This document shows positions 35,100 through 47,700 of a DNA stretch of 64,000 nucleotides, piece by piece. Under the pieces are notes generated by a model that saw only the letters and a list, made by a program, of their open reading frames with translations, was not told the origin of the DNA and did no database searches. How positions within the stretch are numbered: the stretch's first letter is position 1; each line of letters starts with the position of its first letter. A program made the translations under genes and the position numbers. The DNA is taken from the NCBI GenBank assembly GCA_050084985.1, contig JBITNC010000002.1, positions 8,556,001 to 8,620,000 of the forward strand, given 5' to 3'. Source of the DNA: Nageia nagi. Its lineage: Eukaryota; Pinophyta.

Positions 35100-36735
35100 A
35101 ACAAAAAAGAAAGAAAACGACGAAGAGTAAAATACCAAAGAGAATACCGAAGGTAACAAAGAGCTTAAATGACATATAATGATAGAGAAAGGGAGAGGAA
35201 AAGAGAAATTCATCTTAGACATAGGGAAGAAATATCAATTAATCAACTTCAACAAGAAAGACAAGTTAATGTTAAACACTAGAGAATAAGACATGCACAA
35301 ATGTTGCAAGATGAATTAGATGAAGTAAGACGACATGATGCTCAAGGACATCAACAATATCATGCCCAAATGTCACAAGAGCAAAAATGGGAACAAAACC
35401 AAGAACGAATACAACGAGAAAGGAGAAACCAACAACAAATGGAACCTACAGAAGTAGAGGATAATAGGAGAAGATGTGCATATCAACGGTGAGTTCAATG
35501 TGTTAACCAATCCCATGAAGAGTCTTCCTTCATTGAAATAAATGCTAAAAACATCATTGTTATGAAACAAATGCAAAATGAACCGATGAAAATAGGGGAA
35601 GCATCAATGTCAGGTCCTCTAAGAGACGAAAATGTATAACATTGTCAAATGAATAGGCACCAAATGAATGGTAATAGAGCTTCTCAAAATACAAATACAA
35701 ATGGTGGGATAAATTTGAAGACAATGCAAACTATATTTTGAAGTCAATTGGAAGACCTTGCATCACCATCAATGTGCTTCATTTGTTAAGAATGTTATCC
35801 GAGAATAAAGGTATGATTAACTTCTATAGGACCTGCATGTAATAAATGTATATAAGAGAAAGAGCTTCCTCATTGATTTTCTTCATCAAATAACATGGAT
35901 CTTGGATTGCAACCACTTGAATTATCAAACTTGACACAAATTGAAGAAATGTTGATAGCATGTGTCAATCCAATATTACAATTACAAAGGTACTACCTCA
36001 TCCTATAAATGAATTACCCATCATTATTGTTTGAAGACATGATCAACATGGCACAAATTACAATTTCACAGTAAATAAAGAGAGGGTCTATAAAGCTTTA
36101 AAGTATAAGATAGAACATGATAAGTTTTATAAGGATGTGCAAATTAATGAAGATGTTTTGAGAAATCTCCCAACAAATACTGATACAAATGTCTTTAACA
36201 TTCTAAACTCCATTCTTATGGAGTTTGATTATAATGTGAATGAATATGTAGTAATCAGTCCAACGATTGAAATGGATGAAGGAAATGTCATAAACCACAC
36301 AACATCTATGGCTTGCAAACCACCAAATGCACCAAGGGAGATGGAATTGATTTGTGCATGGGTAAATAACCCTAATGCAGAACTAGGAACACTTATTGAT
36401 TAGCCTGGAATTGGAGCATATCCTATAAATGAGTATGTCATAGAAGGGTTATTTGATATGGCATTTCCCACATTATTCCAAAATGGAAATTGTGATTCAA
36501 TAGGAGCAAGAAATAGGAAAGTATAACTTCATGAATTTGCAAAACATTTATTGCGATATAGAGATCATCATTTTGGAAAGCATCCAAGATTTAGGTATTT
36601 CATAATGAACATGATAATGAGACATCATGCCCAAAATTCTTTAGCAATGTTTGTGAAGAAGAGCCTTCAAGATTTGCCCACTACAATCCATGAATTGCAA
36701 GAACACATGGATAACATTCCCTAATCACATCTAGT
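35100..36735 (+). pseudogene. Helitron Rep-like N-terminal region, decayed
   Basis: Plus-strand sequence with an Arg/Glu/Gln-rich N-terminal part (35301-35492), a damaged Cys-rich block near 35770-35870, and SNNMDLGLQPLELSNLTQIE with EEMLIACVNPI near 35890-35970, as in the domain before Helitron Rep. At 36137-36403 an open frame gives VQINEDVLRNLPTNTD. Beyond the stop comes GLFDMAFPTLFQNG, then EFAKHLLRYRDHHFGKHPRF and RYFIMNMIMRHHAQNS, matching the Helitron helicase-like N domain. Many stops and shifts. Helitrons are rolling-circle transposons; this copy cannot be active. Confidence 0.8.
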
Positions 36736-37188
36736 AGATTGTTTAATGCATTTTAGCTCTAAATTGAGAGGATAAGATCTTATTGGATGAAGAGTCATGC
36801 TGAATTAACTAATTTATTGGACAAAGAATCATGCTGAATTAACTAAGAATGAATAGTATCTAAAATACAAAACAAGAACATCATAGTGATTCAGAAAATG
36901 ATGATGAACAAACAACTCACTAGAACATAATAGAGAATGAGTGGGAAATTATAGCCCAATTACATCATGGAAATCACTTTGTAATGACAAAAATAAATAT
37001 GCTTGGTAGAAGGGATGTTGATAGATAAGTACAATGGAATAATGAATATATATCAAAAGAATATACAAATAAAGCAATAAATTGGATAAATACAAAGAAA
37101 CAAAATGGTGTTTTTATTGATGATGATACCCTTCAAATTACCTATATGAGAGCCTTAACACGAAACAAAATAAGCATATGATATAATA
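36736..37188. pseudogene. Linker of the Helitron remnant, unreadable
   Basis: Between the Helitron N domain and the helicase. A short tandem repetition of GAGTCATGCTGAATTAACTA-like sequence occurs at about 36790-36850. Only scraps of coding pattern are visible (WINTKKQNG near 37080), so the catalytic Rep tyrosines cannot be located. Confidence 0.5.
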
Positions 37189-38600
37189 ATGACATATTAT
37201 AATCAGGATCAAAATGTAGACCCTTTATATATGATAATTCAAGGAATAGCAGGAGCAGAAAAATCTTATCTAATTGGAGCACTTCGTCAAGCATTTCAAG
37301 ACCTACCATCTACAAAATGTTCTCCCCTTCTTTTACTTGCACCCACAGGAGTTGCTTCAACATTGGTGCTACTACAATCCATGGAGCACTTCAAATTCCT
37401 ATTGCAGACTTTGATAAATTAGAGGGATCAAATTTAAATACTTTTCAAGAAGAGATAAAACATGTAAGATATAAACTCATTGATGAAATGAGCTTCATAG
37501 GGCAAAAAATGCTAGAACATATAGATTATCGCCTTCGAGAAGGCTTTCCAAAAAAGTCAAATATATGCTTTGGAGGTAGGTCAATCATTTTAGTAGGTGA
37601 TTTAAGACAGTTACCACCTGTTATGGATAGACCACCATATGCCACTAAAAAATATGCAAAATTATTATGGCAAAAATTCATAACTATTATAACATTAGAT
37701 AGGGTATTTCCATAAGGAGGAGTTCGTCAACTTCTAATAAATATAAGAGATGCAAATCCAACTGAAGATGATTAGAAATTATTGATGACAAGAACAAATT
37801 CAAATCTAGATCCAACTACAAGGGATGAATTTGATCAGAATATTCATCTATTTGCAACTAATGAAAATGTGCATAATCATAACAAGTATGTATTTATTTT
37901 TAATACATCCAATATTTTGAATATTGAAGTACTTGCCAAATTTTAATATAACATTAATCTATTTCTAACTAATGAAATATTTTTTATCATAACAAGTTAC
38001 AATTACTCAAGTTAAATTTTCCAGTAGCATGTAGTATTGCAACAAAATCAGGGAGCACGAAACAAGGAGGGGGTGATAGTGAAGAACTTGAAATTGAGTT
38101 ATTAATTGTAAAGAATGCAAGAGTTATCGTAACATCCAACTTATGGATAGAAGTTGGACTTGTTAACAATGCATTGGGATATGTTAGAAAAATTGTCTAC
38201 AAACCAGGGAATTCTTCACATGATCTACCAACATATGTTATGGTAGAATTTGATCATTTTACAGGATGTTCACTTGAAGGTAAAGTTGTTCCAATTATAC
38301 CAGTAGAAAGGGGTCGAACATGTCAACTTCCATTAGGATTGGCTTGGGGCTTGACAATACATAAATCACAAGGTTTGACACTTAATAAAGCAACAATAGA
38401 TATTGGAGAAAGGGAAAGACAAGGTCTAACTAACATTTGTTGCTATATCTCGCATCAAATCATTGGATGGACTTAGAATTTTAGCACCATTTCCATATGA
38501 TCGTTATGTAAAATTGAAATCAGGAAAAGAAGTTGTGCAAAGGAAAGTTGAAGAAGAGCGACTAAAGTCTTTGGAACAACCAATATTCAATTATTTTGAT
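37189..38600 (+). pseudogene. PIF1-type helicase of the Helitron remnant
   Basis: Superfamily 1 helicase motifs in order: Walker A as GIAGAEKSYLI (the invariant GKS Gly is Glu here), LLAPTGVAS then, after a frameshift, NIGATTIHGAL, Walker B LIDEMSFIG, and GDLRQLPPVMD (motif III, near 37600). The C-terminal part at 38174-38476 has GLAWGLTIHKSQGLTLNKA and, after one more shift, FVAISRIKSLDGLRI. This is the PIF1/RRM3 pattern found both in cellular PIF1 and in Helitrons; the N-terminal Helitron block upstream decides for Helitron. Frameshifts near 37370 and 38440 and stops after 37715 break it. Confidence 0.85.
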
Positions 38601-39687
38601 TTTTTTTCTTTTGTATGAATCTTATTCAATGATATTATCAACGCATCTTCATGGATGAGTCATATTCATTTGTTAAACCTTGGTTTTAAAATATTTTTGA
38701 TGATGTATCTTTAAAAAATTATGCAAACTTGTTAGTTGAATGTAGTAGAATGCTACAAATATTGGTAATGGATTGCAATGATAATTTATTTTTTGATGAA
38801 TTTTTATGGATCTCTTAATATTAGAATCCAATAATCATGTGGCGACATATGCCACTAGCTTTGATATAACCCCTTATATATCAAAAAACGTAGAAAGATA
38901 CCGTTCCCAAGATGCCTATCTCATTTCTTGGTTTTGTTATATCCAATGAAGAAACCAAAACTTTAAAAATAATAAAACAATTTGTAAAAAATATTACAAT
39001 AATATATACGAATATTATATAATCTCTTAACAATTTATGATAATTACATGAAACTTATGATTGTACTATAACATTGCAACAATTTGTAAAAACTAATTAT
39101 CATTTAAAAAATTTACAAGAGAAAAAATAAAATAAATAATTTGTGTAAATTAAATATCTTTAAAAAATAAAATACCTAAATTAAAAATATTAATATTTCA
39201 ACAAGAAGATAAAACAAACAAAATAAATTACTCTTACTTCTAGATAAAAACATATATATAATTTATTAATATAAAATCATTTAAGTTGATCTTTCCTTCC
39301 ATAGAAACTCCACGTATAAACAATTAAAATTTTATTATAAAAAATTAATAATAATATATTTATATATTAATAAACCTCTTATCTAAACAAGACGACCTGT
39401 AATCAAAACCTCCAAAAGGTTATATTAAATCATTTATTTTAATATTATAATAATCTCTTAACAACAAAGAAGTGTGAATGACTAGCACACCTTTTTAAAA
39501 ACAAATGCCAAGTGTATAACCGACGTCACCAACCTCACCTAATCAATTTGTACAACGTAACAAACATGGCTTCACTTCCAAGTCTAAAGATATCAAATTT
39601 CCATATATATATATAAACATTATCAAATTTCCATATATATATAATCATTATAAATCAACCAAATCTATATGCTCTTATAAGTCGCAA
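38601..39687. other. AT-rich DNA; one dispersed repeat
   Basis: No gene seen. The stretch 38860-38931 resembles 4990-5060. At about 39596-39650 the word AAATTTCCATATATATAT occurs twice. No Helitron 3' hairpin with a CTRR end could be assigned. Confidence 0.5.
38860..38931. repeat. Dispersed repeat shared with 4990-5060
   Basis: Starts TTTGATATAACCCCTTATAT and ends near GCCTATCTCATTT. Same orientation as the other copy, with about three quarters of positions agreeing by eye. Confidence 0.5.
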
Positions 39688-39900
39688 ACTAATAAATAAA
39701 TTACATATAAAGACATCAGATGTCCCCATCCTATGAAAAGCTTCCATGGACCCAAAACCCACTAATAAATTACATTTAAAGGCATCAGATGTTCCCATCC
39801 TATGAAAAGCTTCCATGGACCCAAAACCCACTAATAAATTACATTTAAAGACATCAGATGTCCCCATCCTATGAAAAGCTTGCATAGACCCAAAACCCAC
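39688..39900. repeat. Three 69-bp tandem repeats downstream of the coiled-coil gene
   Basis: Units begin ACTAATAAAT(T) at 39688, 39761 and 39830 and contain CATCAGATG...CCCATCCTATGAAAAGCTT and CCCAAAACCCAC. The last two units are exactly 69 bases apart and the first has a four-base insertion. Because 69 is divisible by three, a minus-strand frame of 81 codons stays open through the array (GFGSMEAFHRMGTSD in each unit). I read this as a consequence of the period, not as a gene. It lies 100 to 310 bases after the stop codon of the coiled-coil gene. Confidence 0.9.
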
Positions 39901-39949
39901 AAGGTCTGAAGGAAGAAAAACAGACTGTACAAGGTTTAAAAAATCATCT

Positions 39950-39955
39950 TTTATT
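39950..39955 (-). terminator. Possible poly(A) signal AATAAA for the coiled-coil gene
   Basis: The minus-strand hexamer AATAAA lies about 45 bases after the stop codon at 40000-40002. The spacing is short but usable for a plant gene. There is no other support. Confidence 0.4.
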
Positions 39956-39999
39956 TCAAGAATGTCTGCAAATGTATGAGCCCGTCAGAACCGATTTTG

Positions 40000-42446
40000 T
40001 TATGCAGCAGCCATTACTAATTGTTTGAGCTCCTTACCAGCCATTTTTTCATTAGATTCGCTCCTGCCTTCGTCTTGGGTTGTTGGAGATTTTACTTTTG
40101 TAGCTTCTATAATCAACTGCTTTGTCATTTCATTCAGATGTGTAAGAGCATTCCTTGTATTCTCAAGAGCGACATCTCTTTCCATTAAACTGTCCTCCAC
40201 ACTAACATAGTTGAGACTTTGAATTGAAGATAGCTCATCATCAGTTTCTTTAATAAATTCATCACTGAGATCCACAATATTTGTCAACGCATTCATGGCA
40301 GCTTCGATGTCCAGTTTGGCAGCCTCTAGCTCAAGCTTCTCTAAGGCCAATTCTCCAAGAGTTTTATCACCAATCTGGTTTTGCACAGAGGCATATAAGC
40401 TATTTAGAGCATTGGCCTCCTCCATCACCTCATCTCTCATATCGATGATTCCTTTTTCTGTGCTTTCCCATCGTTTGAAAAGAGCTTTCACTTCTTCATC
40501 TTTGACAACCAAAGCTCTATGGGCAGCCAACAGCTCTTTCTCTTTGTCCTTAAGAAGGCCTCTTAGGGATTCAACCTCATCTTCCTTTTCGCTATGTCTC
40601 TTCCTATCCTCCTCAGACTTTGCCTTGAGATTTTGAATTTCCAACTCCCTTTCATGCAATTTCTGCCGGGCAGCAAACAACCAATAGTTGGTCTGAATCA
40701 GCAGTGAATCCTCATCTATACCCACAACATCATCAACATCTTTGGAACTACCTACAAGAGAATTTGTCAGCTCAGTGATGTTCTCCACCATAGATGCAGC
40801 CTGAGAAAGCCTCATCTTGTTATTGTCTAAGTCAAGCTGAATCACACCCATTTTCTTCTCCTTTTCATATATCAAATTAGCTGCTTTCACAAGCTCATCT
40901 TCTCTAATCCCCAAAAGGGCTTTTAACCCAGAGATCTCTTCATGCAATCCTTCAATATACTTCTGGGCAGAATCAAGCTCACTCCCCTTGTCCTTCAACA
41001 TAACCTGCATAGATCCCAGCTCAGCCTTGAGTTTCTGAATTTCAAGCCTAACTGTAACCAGTTCAGATTCTTTAATCCCCAATATACTCTGAGCCTCAGC
41101 AAGCTCACAAGCTCTTTTCTCCACCTTCTTCTTAAGCACCCCTGCTTCCTCCACCGCTTCCTGCAACTCCGTTCTCTCCATTTCCACCAATGCACTCAAA
41201 TCCTCCACAACTCTTCTTTCCCTATTCAAATCCTGTTCCAATGCCCTATTTCTCTCCTCTGTAACTCTGACTTTCTTCTTCTCACTCTCTACTTGCAAAT
41301 ATGCATCCCTCAACCTTTGCTCATAACAAACCAATGCCTTTTTCTGCACAAACAACTCCTGCTGCTGCTCTTCAATCTGCCTCTGCTTCTCCACAAGTCT
41401 TCTCTTGCATTCTTCAATCTCTCTCTTGGAGCACAAAAGCTCCTCTTTCAATCCACTAATCCCACTCCTCACCCTCTCCAAATCTTCCTCAGCAACCAAA
41501 GCTCTCCCCTGATACTTACACACCTCGTGGACAAGCTCCTTCATTTTCTGATGAGCCACCATCCATGCCACCCACCTTTTCTCCAACCCGTTCTCAACAA
41601 TCCTAAACTTCTCCTCTTCCTCTTCTGTTCTCTTCTGGGAGTTCTCCAAATCTTTCTCCCTCTCACTCAGCACCATTTTGAGCTGCTCAATCTCCCCTTT
41701 CTGCCTTTCAATGACCATGTTCGCCTCCCCCAAATCCTGGTTTCTAGCCCTAACCTCCAACTCAGCCATTGAAACCTGTCCATCGCTTCTCTTCAACTCC
41801 CCCCTCAAAACCGCAACCTCCCTATCCCTTCCGTCCAAAACCTTCTGGGCACTCAAAACTTCCTCTTCTCTTTCCTTCAACGCATCTTTCACATCATGCA
41901 ATTCACATGCCATCTCATCATACTTCTCTCTGGACACCCTGATCTCTTCTTCAAGCTTTTCCTGCAATTCCAAAACACAGGCAATCTTCTCTTCCCTCCG
42001 GACCAAATCATTCTGAAGCCTCTTCAACTCCCTCCTTTCCAATTCCAGAGCTCTCTCTGACGCCCACAGCTCACCCTCTTTCCTTTCCAAGGCCTCCACA
42101 GCAGCAGGGACATCGGTTTCCAAGAACCCCGGATCAAAATTTCTCACATCCTTGTCTTGGATTTTCCACACTTTCGGGTCCCTGTAACTGTTCAATTTGG
42201 ATTTATCCAAAACCGAACTAACCGCCAAAAAGCCCTTCTTACTTCTGGGCAAAACCCGCCTTTGCCCACTTCCCTGCAAACCGACAAACAATCAAAAATC
42301 ACTCTCCCTCTGCATTAATACCAACAACTCTGAAACACAAAACAAAAACTTACAGAACAACTACAAACCTTAAGGTTAAGATCATGGTTCAGTTGATAAA
42401 TTCCAAGCCGAGACACAACAAAACATGAAGAGGACAATGATGCCAT
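40000..42446 (-). CDS. Long coiled-coil protein, probably plastid-targeted (two exons)
   Basis: Exon 1 is 42446-42369 and exon 2 is 42273-40000, with a TAA stop. The ATG lies in GCCATGGCA, a strong plant start context. Splicing joins exon 1 (26 codons, phase 0) to GSGQRRVLPRSKKG, giving about 783 residues; the intron has GT and AG ends. The N-terminus MASLSSSCFVVSRLG is Ser-rich and free of acidic residues and, with the Arg/Lys-rich stretch, looks like a transit peptide. After a short conserved-looking block (KVWKIQDKDVRNFDPGFLE) almost all of residues 90-700 is Glu/Lys/Leu heptad sequence (for example RALELERRELKRLQNDLVRR), with no membrane segment or catalytic motif. The tail ends KQLVMAAA. 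This architecture fits plastid structural coiled-coil proteins such as MRC/PII1, which acts in starch granule initiation; that assignment is inference. It is intact, and its composition is higher in GC than the surroundings. Confidence 0.9.
42274..42368 (-). other. Intron of the coiled-coil gene
   Basis: 95 bases, AAG|GTTTGT at the donor and TTTGCAG|GGA at the acceptor (minus strand), phase 0. Without splicing, the upstream ATG frame would not join the long reading frame; no ATG exists at the exon 2 beginning. Confidence 0.85.
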
Positions 42447-43000
42447 GGCAACTCTGTGAGCAATTGTCAGGGGCACTCCTTTTGTCAAAAAATCTTCATG
42501 AGAAAAAGAAGCCCTTCAAACTTCAAAAGTCAAGCAAGAAACCTAGTAGGCCATCCTATAGCGTGAAAGACAGTTATTGAGCGCCTGCGCACCGACAGAA
42601 AGAGCCAAAGTGGGTTCCATCCCCTTAATTTGGGGTCGTTCAGAAAAAGCTACGTGTGAGGGAACCTTGAGCTCCTCGTGTTGGCTATCCGTGGCAGGAA
42701 GAAATGCTGAAAGCACGAGGTCGGTGGGCAGCTCACAAGAGTCACTTCTTCCTCACTCTAGAAGACCTTTCCTTAAGATTATTCAGTATGAGCTCTATCT
42801 ACATTGGAAATGGTGGGGATGTGCAAAAGAGAAAGAGTTGCAGCCTCGGGTTATGCTCTCTCCTTAAACGGAGAAACTCTCTATTATATTAATATTAATT
42901 CTTGAAGGTAGAGAGTCCCCTTCAGTTTTTGTCTGTTGTTGCAGAGAGATGACCATTTCAGGAGGAGAATAAGCAAATTATCAATTATCAATGGAATGAT
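42447..43000 (-). promoter_or_regulatory. 5' UTR and proximal promoter of the coiled-coil gene
   Basis: Moderately GC-rich upstream region, with a CTACGTGTGA word (ACGTG core, as in G-box or ABRE sites) at about 42650. I could not fix a TATA box or transcription start. Plus-strand frames here (42577-42867) show no domain and are treated as chance. Confidence 0.4.
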
Positions 43001-44378
43001 GATGTAACTCACATTATAAGCATTATGATTGATCTTTACAATTACGAAAATTGACGCCATGATTGCATAGAAGCATAGAAATGAGATTTATCAATTTCAT
43101 ACCTAAGAAATCCTTGTAATATTTAGTTTTAATTTTATGGTTTTGATTTAGGTAGATCAGTTTTTTATTTTCAAATTACTACACATTATGTTCTCTCAAA
43201 TTTCACATTTCTAATTTTCTTTGATTGAGTTAAAGATGAATTTATGATCAACTTGTAAAATTTTAAAAGTTATTAGATATATAAAAGATTAGTAAAGAAG
43301 AAAATTAATTTTTAACATTTTAATTTAAAAGTGTTTTATTTTTATTATGATTTTGTTGAATAAATTTTATATTTAGTAGGAATCATGCTGAAAGAAGAAA
43401 GTTTTATAGTTTTTAAGCTTTATCAAATTCTTTCTTCTAACAAAGGTTATTAAAAGAAAATAACAAACATATATATATATATATATTAAGGTACAATTAT
43501 AAGATTATATGATTCAAAATAACAACATTCATTTTTACATGTCCATGTCCATTTACATGTTGAACAAAATAAAGTAGCACTCTATTTTCACCATTAGTGT
43601 ATGGTCTAATTTCTTTGAAAACCCATAAGTTTTACTTAACATTTAAACAATTTTTTATTTAAATCTCTAAGAGAAATATGGAAAAGATAACTATATCCCT
43701 AAAGTGATTATAAAAAAATAAATTAAACTGAATAACTAAAAAGCCTCAAATCTTTTTTCTCATAGACCAAGGCTTGAGGTTAAAAGGATGAGCAACATGG
43801 AGAACCTCAAAATGTCATAAGCCCTAGGGATTGAATATGTTCTTCTCCTTGGTGGATAAAATTTTATATCAAAATAAAACCATGGGATCTAGTTAATAGG
43901 AAGGAACATGACCTTAAATCCAAATAGAAAAGGAAAATGGAAGAGATAGGTTGAATTAAAAAGAAAACAAATAGTGGTAGTACTTTATAAGTGCAATTGA
44001 CAAGCAATCAAAGGGGTACAATACCCTAAAGAATAATATCTATAAATAATGGGATACACCACTAGAGTTGTCATGAAGGTGTCTGGGGTGAGGTGGCCAA
44101 AGATTGGCACAAGGGATATGAGTAGATGTTTTGGTAATTTGTGCCATTATAGTCTTGGAGTCACGCAAAGGATTGGTAAGTCACTGCTAATGCAGGAGCT
44201 CATGGAGAGTGTCACGGAGGAGCCAACTTGTGATGTGAGAAGTGATGCATGTGAAGGAGGGGATTAGTCTCAATGGCAGATGAAGGACTGGCTTCATGTT
44301 TTATGAGAGTTGAGGGAGTTTTTTTTTTCCATCTGTTAAGGGGGTTGGGAATAAATATCTTATGTAAAAAGCATTAAT
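43001..44378. other. AT-rich intergenic DNA; (AT)n microsatellite
   Basis: No gene seen. A short (AT) run lies at about 43468-43488. The frame at 44049-44267 has no recognisable domain. Confidence 0.5.
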
Positions 44379-44382
44379 TCTC

Positions 44383-44688
44383 ATGGAAGAGAAAAGAAAG
44401 GGAGGTTTGAAAAGTGGGCATAAAGACTTAAGTCTAGAGCTTGTAAAACTCTTAGTGAGTGATGATGTGAGGGCAGTGCTAGAGAATGCTAGGTACATGG
44501 AGTTTCTAGAACTCTTTGAAGGATTTGATGTGAACATGGCACATCAAATGGCTAGTAGCTAGGTCAAGGGGTGTGTGGTATTTGAGGTGTTTTTGTTTGA
44601 CATCATTACAAAGTTAATGGCAGAGATCTCGAGCCTTCCAGATGATGGTTTGAAGATTCAAAGGGACAAGCATCCCCAAATCACATAA
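44383..44688 (+). pseudogene. Gag-like or transposon-protein-like fragment, uncertain
   Basis: Two in-frame pieces are separated by one TAG (44560-44562). The first, from the ATG at 44383, has LELVKLLVSDDVRAVLENAR and FLELFEGFDVNMAHQMASS. The second has FEVFLFDIITKLMAEISSLP and DDGLKIQRDK. The layout, a Leu-rich helix then ...VTGLP-like SSLPDDGLK, recalls N-terminal ORFs of some plant retroelements. I know no certain family for it. The next bases are AT-rich and unreadable. Confidence 0.35.
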
Positions 44689-44730
44689 CTGGATTTGTTT
44701 ACCAAGGGGGAGAAAATTGGATAATATCTA

Positions 44731-47700
44731 TAAAGAATTTCTTAATAAAGATAACCAATATGAAGTAGTAAACATAAATCATTCAAGGAGGATCTATAAT
44801 AATCTCTAATCTCATCCATTATTTTATCCTAGAAATATATTCTTTCCCCATCTCCACCTCCCTATGGCCTTTCGAAATAATCTAATAGAAGAGAACAATG
44901 GTTTCAAAGATGTGTTTTACTAGAAATGGCATTGGCACAAAAAATATTTGGATAATTTTGTTTTAAATATTTGTATTATCTCAATAAAACCAACAAAGAA
45001 AAAATTAATTATTTCTCTTATTTTACCTCTCAATATTCTCATCATTATGATTGAATTAATCAAGATATTCCTTTCTTTATTTCATCTTCTAATCATTCCT
45101 AAGGAAAAAGTTATTAATCACTTAGCCAAGCACAAAATAAGGAGGAGAAACCCAAACAAGAAAAGAGAAAGAGAGCATTCATCAATCCTTCCTATCCAAA
45201 AAATTAAGGAGCCAAATGAATTCAATAAATATAGGTTCTTAAGAATAATTAACAAAGACAACACATCAATAAATCATTTATCTCTTTGAAATAGGTACAT
45301 TGTCTTCTCCCTTATCTCAACCATTTTCTTCCTCCATAGTTCCTCCCATCTAAGATATTTCCCCTACATAAGTTGTAACTATTAATTCATCAATATAAAT
45401 AGTCAAACTCTCCCCTCTTTTATAAAAACAATCCCTTCCTTCACTCCACCTACAACCCTAGTCCCCTCTTTGATCTCCCCTTCTCTTTTCCTTATCTCTT
45501 CCTTTTCTAAGCAAGATCCCCAACACATCCCCATGTGATTCATTTTCTAAAGCTTCACTAATCTATGAAGATATTGAATTAGATAAAATGATTACATGAT
45601 TTTTATGGCTTTAGCATGTTCTTCTTTGTATATTTAAATATGACTATTTCAATAATCGTTATGGCTTATAGATAACACATAAAGAAATCAAGACTAATTA
45701 TATGTTTATGTGAGATTCATATTACCAATCAATAATTTCTTTAGCTATATCTCCTAATATTTCAAGGATAATGTTATTTTCCACTCATTATATCTAATTT
45801 AGATGGTTTTATTGATAAGAAAATCTTTGAATTTGATGGCATGTACCATCCATAGTTAACCCAAATTTTTTTTTTCATTACATACTATTGGAATTTCTAA
45901 AATTTCACTTAGAAATTTGAACATATATCTTTTTCTAATCTCCCAACTTTTATACCCCTTTTGTATCTAGCTATTCCTACCTCTAAAATCCTTTTCCCTT
46001 GTCATAATTTATTAAGAAGACTCAATTTTTTCACCAGAAGTCATTTTGGACACTTTTTAAAGAATTTTGTTGAGAAATTAAGCATTCTTAGGTGTAAAAG
46101 AATGTATGATGTCATCATACACTTAACCTTGTATTTTGGTGGTATAAATATTCAATAAGACTTATTCTAGGATATGTCAAGTTCTTACATGATCATATTT
46201 CTAACATCAACTTAGGAGTGAAAGGGGAAAGAAAAAAGACTCCCTCCCATGTAGTGTTCCATGCTTATGTTATCAACACTCAGTTACAATACCAAAAAAT
46301 GGAAATAAAAAAGAAAAAGGATAACTTCTCAAACACCCACTTGGATGATGTTAGCATTCACCAAGTCAAAGCCCAAAAATGGTGAAATAAAGCCAAGGAT
46401 AAATCGATAAAGAAGTTGATGTTAACATACACCTTTTGAAAAATTTGAATCTTATTATCATAAGTCCATACATAGTAACATCAATAAAGATATTTTGAGC
46501 CTCGACCATTATCAAATACATCACTTCTTGGACACCTTCAATGATGATACTAGCAATAGGCTTTGAAAAGCCCTTGGTAGAGATAAATAGATGTCAAATA
46601 TAAAGAATAGTATCATGTCTCATCTAAGGTGGTTCAGGTTTTATCCAAGAATTCTAATGGTTGTGCCAATGTGTTAATATCAACTCTACACTTTCCACAT
46701 GGTATTATTACATTTTTTAAGCTTGAATACTAAAATTAAGAAAGAACTAAAAATGTCAAGTTTGCAAAAATAGTCATGTAAAGTTAGACACAACTGAGAT
46801 ATGTAAAGTTGAAAGTGTACTAAATTTAAGAGATATAATTTCAAAAATCTATGGAGGGATCTGCTTGTATTTAAATAAATAATGGATCCAAGGAAATATC
46901 ACCTCCAAAAGTGCCATGAACTGGACCAAAGGACATTAATGAAAAGGAGAATTTCAGATTCATCCTTTTGATAAGACAAATAAAATTAGACAACCATCCC
47001 AAAAATGGTTTGTTAATCTTGCTAAAAACTAGATAAAGATCATTAAAAGGCTAAGATAATCGATTCTTGATATCTAGAACTTGATCTTCAAAAGTTATAT
47101 TTTGGTAAATTCTACTAAAATAATTAATGCATACAAAGATGGAAATACTAAACCAAATATTTTTCCCAAAAATAAATCTACAAAAATCAAGAATGATATT
47201 ATTCTCTATCCATATTTGTCTACATATACCTTCATCTTTCCACAAATAACCATATCCAAGTCTATCCATCTAATTTTGCCTTAACATCCATTTTGTTCAT
47301 CATCCATGTTTCCTAAAAGGTGCAACCAATGCAATAAACATATTTTGCAACTCTTAATGTTATTTCTTCCAAAATCAAGCAATGGAAAAGACTTATAAGG
47401 ATATATATAATATTTATATCTCTATACTATTATTGATCTATCATCAAAGATATAACATTGCATATATTTTTCTTGGTGCTTTCATGTCTTTCTTACTTCC
47501 ACTTTGCCCCTTGATCCACATTTTAGAGAAGCAATTCAAAGGTAAGATCATCAAAGAAGGATTATCAGAAATGATGATTAATATGTTAGTTTTACCATAT
47601 CTTAAAAATAACTATAAAAAGTTAAAAAGATTCAAGGCACATAAAAATAGTTATAGATCTATGGCTCACAAAGGTAAACATGATCATAAATCAATAACAA

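Noticed and set aside
39655-39900. 81-codon minus frame with three GFGSMEAFHRMGTSD repeats as a repeat protein
   Set aside because: The frame stays open only because the 69-bp unit is divisible by three; no transcript signal separate from the neighbouring gene.
40942-41772. 276-codon plus-strand frame opposite the coiled-coil gene
   Set aside because: Antisense of a Glu/Lys/Leu-rich coding region, which yields long Leu/Phe/Ser-rich open frames; no domain and no start context.
42577-42867. Plus-strand 96-codon frame upstream of the coiled-coil gene
   Set aside because: No domain; lies in the likely promoter and 5' UTR of the minus-strand gene.
47051-47269. Minus-strand LINE C-terminus
   Set aside because: The similarity is a few residues only and no RT block is found near it.
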